Assembly (NCBI RefSeq): GCF_029873635.1 | Contig: NC_080419.1 | Location: 61,065,040 to 61,129,039 of the forward strand | Direction of reading: 5' to 3' | DNA length: 64,000 nt | DNA from: Malania oleifera | Lineage: Eukaryota > Streptophyta > Magnoliopsida > Santalales > Ximeniaceae | Shown here: in pieces, positions 61,422 through 64,000 of the stretch | Layout of the letters: the number at the start of each line of letters is the position of its first letter | Position numbering within the stretch: the stretch's first letter is position 1 | Notes under the pieces: generated by a model | Seen by the model: only the letters and a program-made list of their open reading frames with translations | Databases searched by the model: none | What the model was told of the DNA's origin: nothing | Program-made: the position numbers and the translations under genes

Positions 61422-63576
61422 TTGATTTAGGTGTAATCCCAAGAGGAGGGGGTGAATTGGGTATTTTAAAAATTCTTTCAAACTTATTTACCAATTAATC
61501 CCTATGTCTAAGATTTAACCAATTACTTATCAAGTTCGAGTGAAATCATTCAACAAACATACATGCAAGCTGGATATTGAACTATAATGCGGAAAATAAA
61601 AAGATAAGGGAAGAGAGAATGCAAACGTAGTTTTTACGAGGTTTAACCAAGTCGGCTTACGTCCTCGCCTTGAGCAACCCACTCAAGGATTCCACTATAA
61701 TCCCTGCTCCTTAAATTAAGACGAAGCTTCCCTTACAATTTGCTGCTTACAAGAAGTACAACTTCCTACTAATTTGCTGCTTACAAGAGATACAACTCTC
61801 TCCTCACACCCGGTTCACAGCCCAAACAGTAATTACAATCAAATTTGTAAAACACTCAAAATTGCTTCCAAACAAAGCTAGTGAGTACAATTCAAATTCC
61901 TAATACATTAACATATGATGAAATTTGAAGCTCATAATGTATGAAACGATACAATCGTTTATGAATGATATCCTTCAACACACAAATCCCTTTTTATCTA
62001 ATCTCCCAAAAATATTTATATAACTCAATGCTTCGGAGAACTTAAGTTAAATCTTTGAATACAAAAACAACTTTGAAGATTGCAAAGATTTTAAACACAC
62101 TTTGTCAAAAACAATATTTTTCTCAAGATTTCAATCTCAATGTGACCTTGGTAATATTTGACTTAATGTATATATAAGTATCTATATGATAAGAATACCA
62201 AAGGTTAACAAACTTAATATATGATTTTCAGAAAATATCCTTCAATATATATATAGTTATGCACTTCTAAGGATATCTAATCAAATAGTTTAGACATATT
62301 CAAAACATCAAGTCTTTAACTAAGAACACACTTGAAAGTTACTCTTTTATCAATGGCCTAATAAAAACTTTCACAAGTTTTGAACTTGTCAAAAACAATC
62401 TATATATGTATAAAAAAAAAAAAAAAAAAAATCAAATCAAACTTCTTTAAAGATATTCAAAAACAAGTGATGAGATGAGAAGCTCTTGAAAATAATAACT
62501 TGAATCACCAATCCTCAATACCAAGATGAGATCAATATGCATAAGTGAGATCCCTTTTAGTTTTCTGAGTAGATTTGCCCAAGGAAGATGAATAGAGGAT
62601 GGAGTGTAGGCAATCGTGTAGCAATCAGCTCAAGTTTCTCAATTCTCTTTCAATAATATGTTCTCTTCTTTTCTCGTTTGTCTTAGCTCCCTACTAGGGT
62701 TTAGATATTCAGTATATATAGTGATCTTGCCTTTAGAATAGATCTCAACCGTTGGATCAATAATTATCTCGCGAGTTCTCTTAATAAAAATTAAATTTTT
62801 AAGTTTTCCCGCAAGTTTAGACAACTGAGGTCAAGGGCCCAGATGACTGAAGTTCTTTTTAAGCTTCGAAAAATAACTTAGACACAGGGTCAGACGACTG
62901 AGGTTGGGTCTCAGACGACTGAAGTGATGGGTTCAGATGACTGAAGTGTGAGTTCAGTCTTCTGCGGTGCTTCTGTCAGGTTCTGAGTTTCACCAAAAAT
63001 TCTTCAGAAGACTGAACTTAATCTTCGGTCTTCTGAAAAAATTCTTCAGAAGACTGAGGTTAACTTCAGTCTTTTGAAGTTGCCACTTCATACAACTGAA
63101 CGTTGACTTCGGTCTTCTGAAGTTCCCAATTTCTGAATTTTTTCTTTTAGTTTGAGAAATCTGTTTTGCTTTCTTTCTTGACTCTTTTATAAAAATATTT
63201 TCTGGGGTTTTGACATTATTTCCAAGTCCATGAATGTTCCCTAATGATGTTCATGAAATGCATGAGTCCTAAGGTCATTCTAAGGTATGATTTGAGCCTC
63301 AAAGTAAATCATATGAAAATGTAAATACATGAGGTCTAAGTACCCATTCCCATGACGCTCTTGAACTTGTTGCTTGTATCTTCATTCTTGTACTCTTTAA
63401 GTTCCATGAGTTGTGCCAAGATATGTATGCTTTCATCTTCATGGCTTCCATGACTTATTATCCTTCCGTGCATGCTATATATATAGTTCCTGTTCACAAA
63501 CTCAATGCACAGATCAAATACTAAGTGATTTGTCATTATCAAAACAGGATTGGATTCATAGTCAACAAGGCCAACA
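61422..63576 (-). mobile_element. Sirevirus-like LTR B, about 2,155 bp, joined to element A
   Basis: On the minus strand it starts TGTTGGCCTTGTTGAC at 63,576, has CAGACGACTGAAG- and TTCAGAAGACTGAA-type clusters (62,815-63,125), and a TATATATA box near 62,720. It ends with the CCAAGAGG block at about 61,440. It differs from LTR A except for conserved R/U5 blocks. ACCAA (63,577-63,581) follows it and matches the sequence left of element A. Confidence 0.8.
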
Positions 63577-64000
63577 ACCAAGGGCAGCACTAGATGGAAA
63601 AGTTGCAGAGGAGTTGTGGACAATAAGTATAGTAGACTACTCTGGTTTGAGAGTGTTTGGATGTCCAGCCTATGAGCATGTTTTTAGTGTGAAGTGATCG
63701 AAACTTGATGCAAATTCTAGATAGTGCATATTTCTAGGGTATTAGAAAGGGGTGAAAGGGTTCAAGTTATGGGATCCAAAGGTAAACAAGTTGGTGATCA
63801 TTAGAGATTTAATTTTCGATGAAAAAGCCATGTTGCAACGTACTAAGGAAGAAGAAGAGAAACATATGCTAGAAAACTGTAGCAACAACAAAAATGTGTA
63901 CATGCAAGTGGAGGTAGAGACTCAAGGTAGAGATGACGATGTTCAGAATGTAGGAATTCCTAGTTTAGGAAATCAGCAACAACATCACAGTATAACTATA
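63577..64000 (+). pseudogene. Ty1/copia polyprotein, part 2 (integrase C-terminal part, runs off window)
   Basis: Directly after one copy of ACCAA the integrase frame from 54,137 resumes. It has an ALDGKVAEELW motif, then YSGLRVFGCPAYEHV (63,640) and FDEKAMLQRT (63,818), typical of the stretch between copia integrase and reverse transcriptase. Stops at 63,695 and after show decay. The reverse transcriptase would lie beyond the right edge. Confidence 0.85.

Overview
The window looks like a stretch of a eudicot plant nuclear chromosome. It is AT-rich, full of nested LTR retrotransposons, and has one clear intact host gene with plant introns, a TATA box and a cell-wall product. No bacterial, organellar, rRNA, tRNA or CRISPR feature was recognised.

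Layout. Positions 1-13,700: a Ty3/gypsy-type LTR remnant (minus), an LTR-like zone with GTCGACTG-type repeats, then a decayed Tat/Ogre-like gypsy element on the minus strand (gag to integrase, about 5,160-11,350) with a second gag fragment. Positions 13,700-21,600: a decayed plus-strand Ty1/copia element. A gypsy solo LTR (13,911-16,064, target duplication AATAT) sits in its 5' LTR, and a second, diverged gypsy LTR abuts the same point of its 3' LTR. Positions 21,887-28,960: Sirevirus-like (copia) LTRs and a defective minus-strand element with polypurine tracts, an envelope-like pseudogene with its own LTR-like promoter, and a gag tail. Positions 28,960-34,700: an Ogre-type LTR remnant and gene-free sequence carrying an old duplication. 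Positions 34,739-41,613: a CACTA-like element split by a solo LTR (35,214-37,236, target duplication AATGA), a truncated LTR, and a 5'-truncated LINE with a poly-A tail. Positions 41,713-41,982: a 270-bp SMART/TRIM-like mini-retrotransposon with 73-bp LTRs.

Positions 44,849-49,640 hold the host gene. It encodes a predicted 1,172-residue secreted hydroxyproline-rich protein made of an extensin array, a six-cysteine Ole e 1-type domain split by a 530-bp intron, and a second extensin array. The open frames on either side of the intron are two exons of one gene: the splice sites, phase and domain continuity all agree.

Positions 50,000-64,000: a decayed minus-strand copia element cut by a solo LTR (50,529-52,388, target duplication CCTTC), then a plus-strand copia element whose integrase is split at 54,137/63,577 by a 9.4-kb composite. 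The composite is a gag-only Sirevirus-like element plus a different LTR, and it is flanked by ACCAA duplications.

The elements are mostly broken and do not form a working gene set. The main points of interest are the extensin / Ole e 1 / extensin architecture, the palindromic U3 arrays that recur in several LTR families and once inside an element, the gag-only composite, the same-site gypsy LTRs and the very small SMART-like element.
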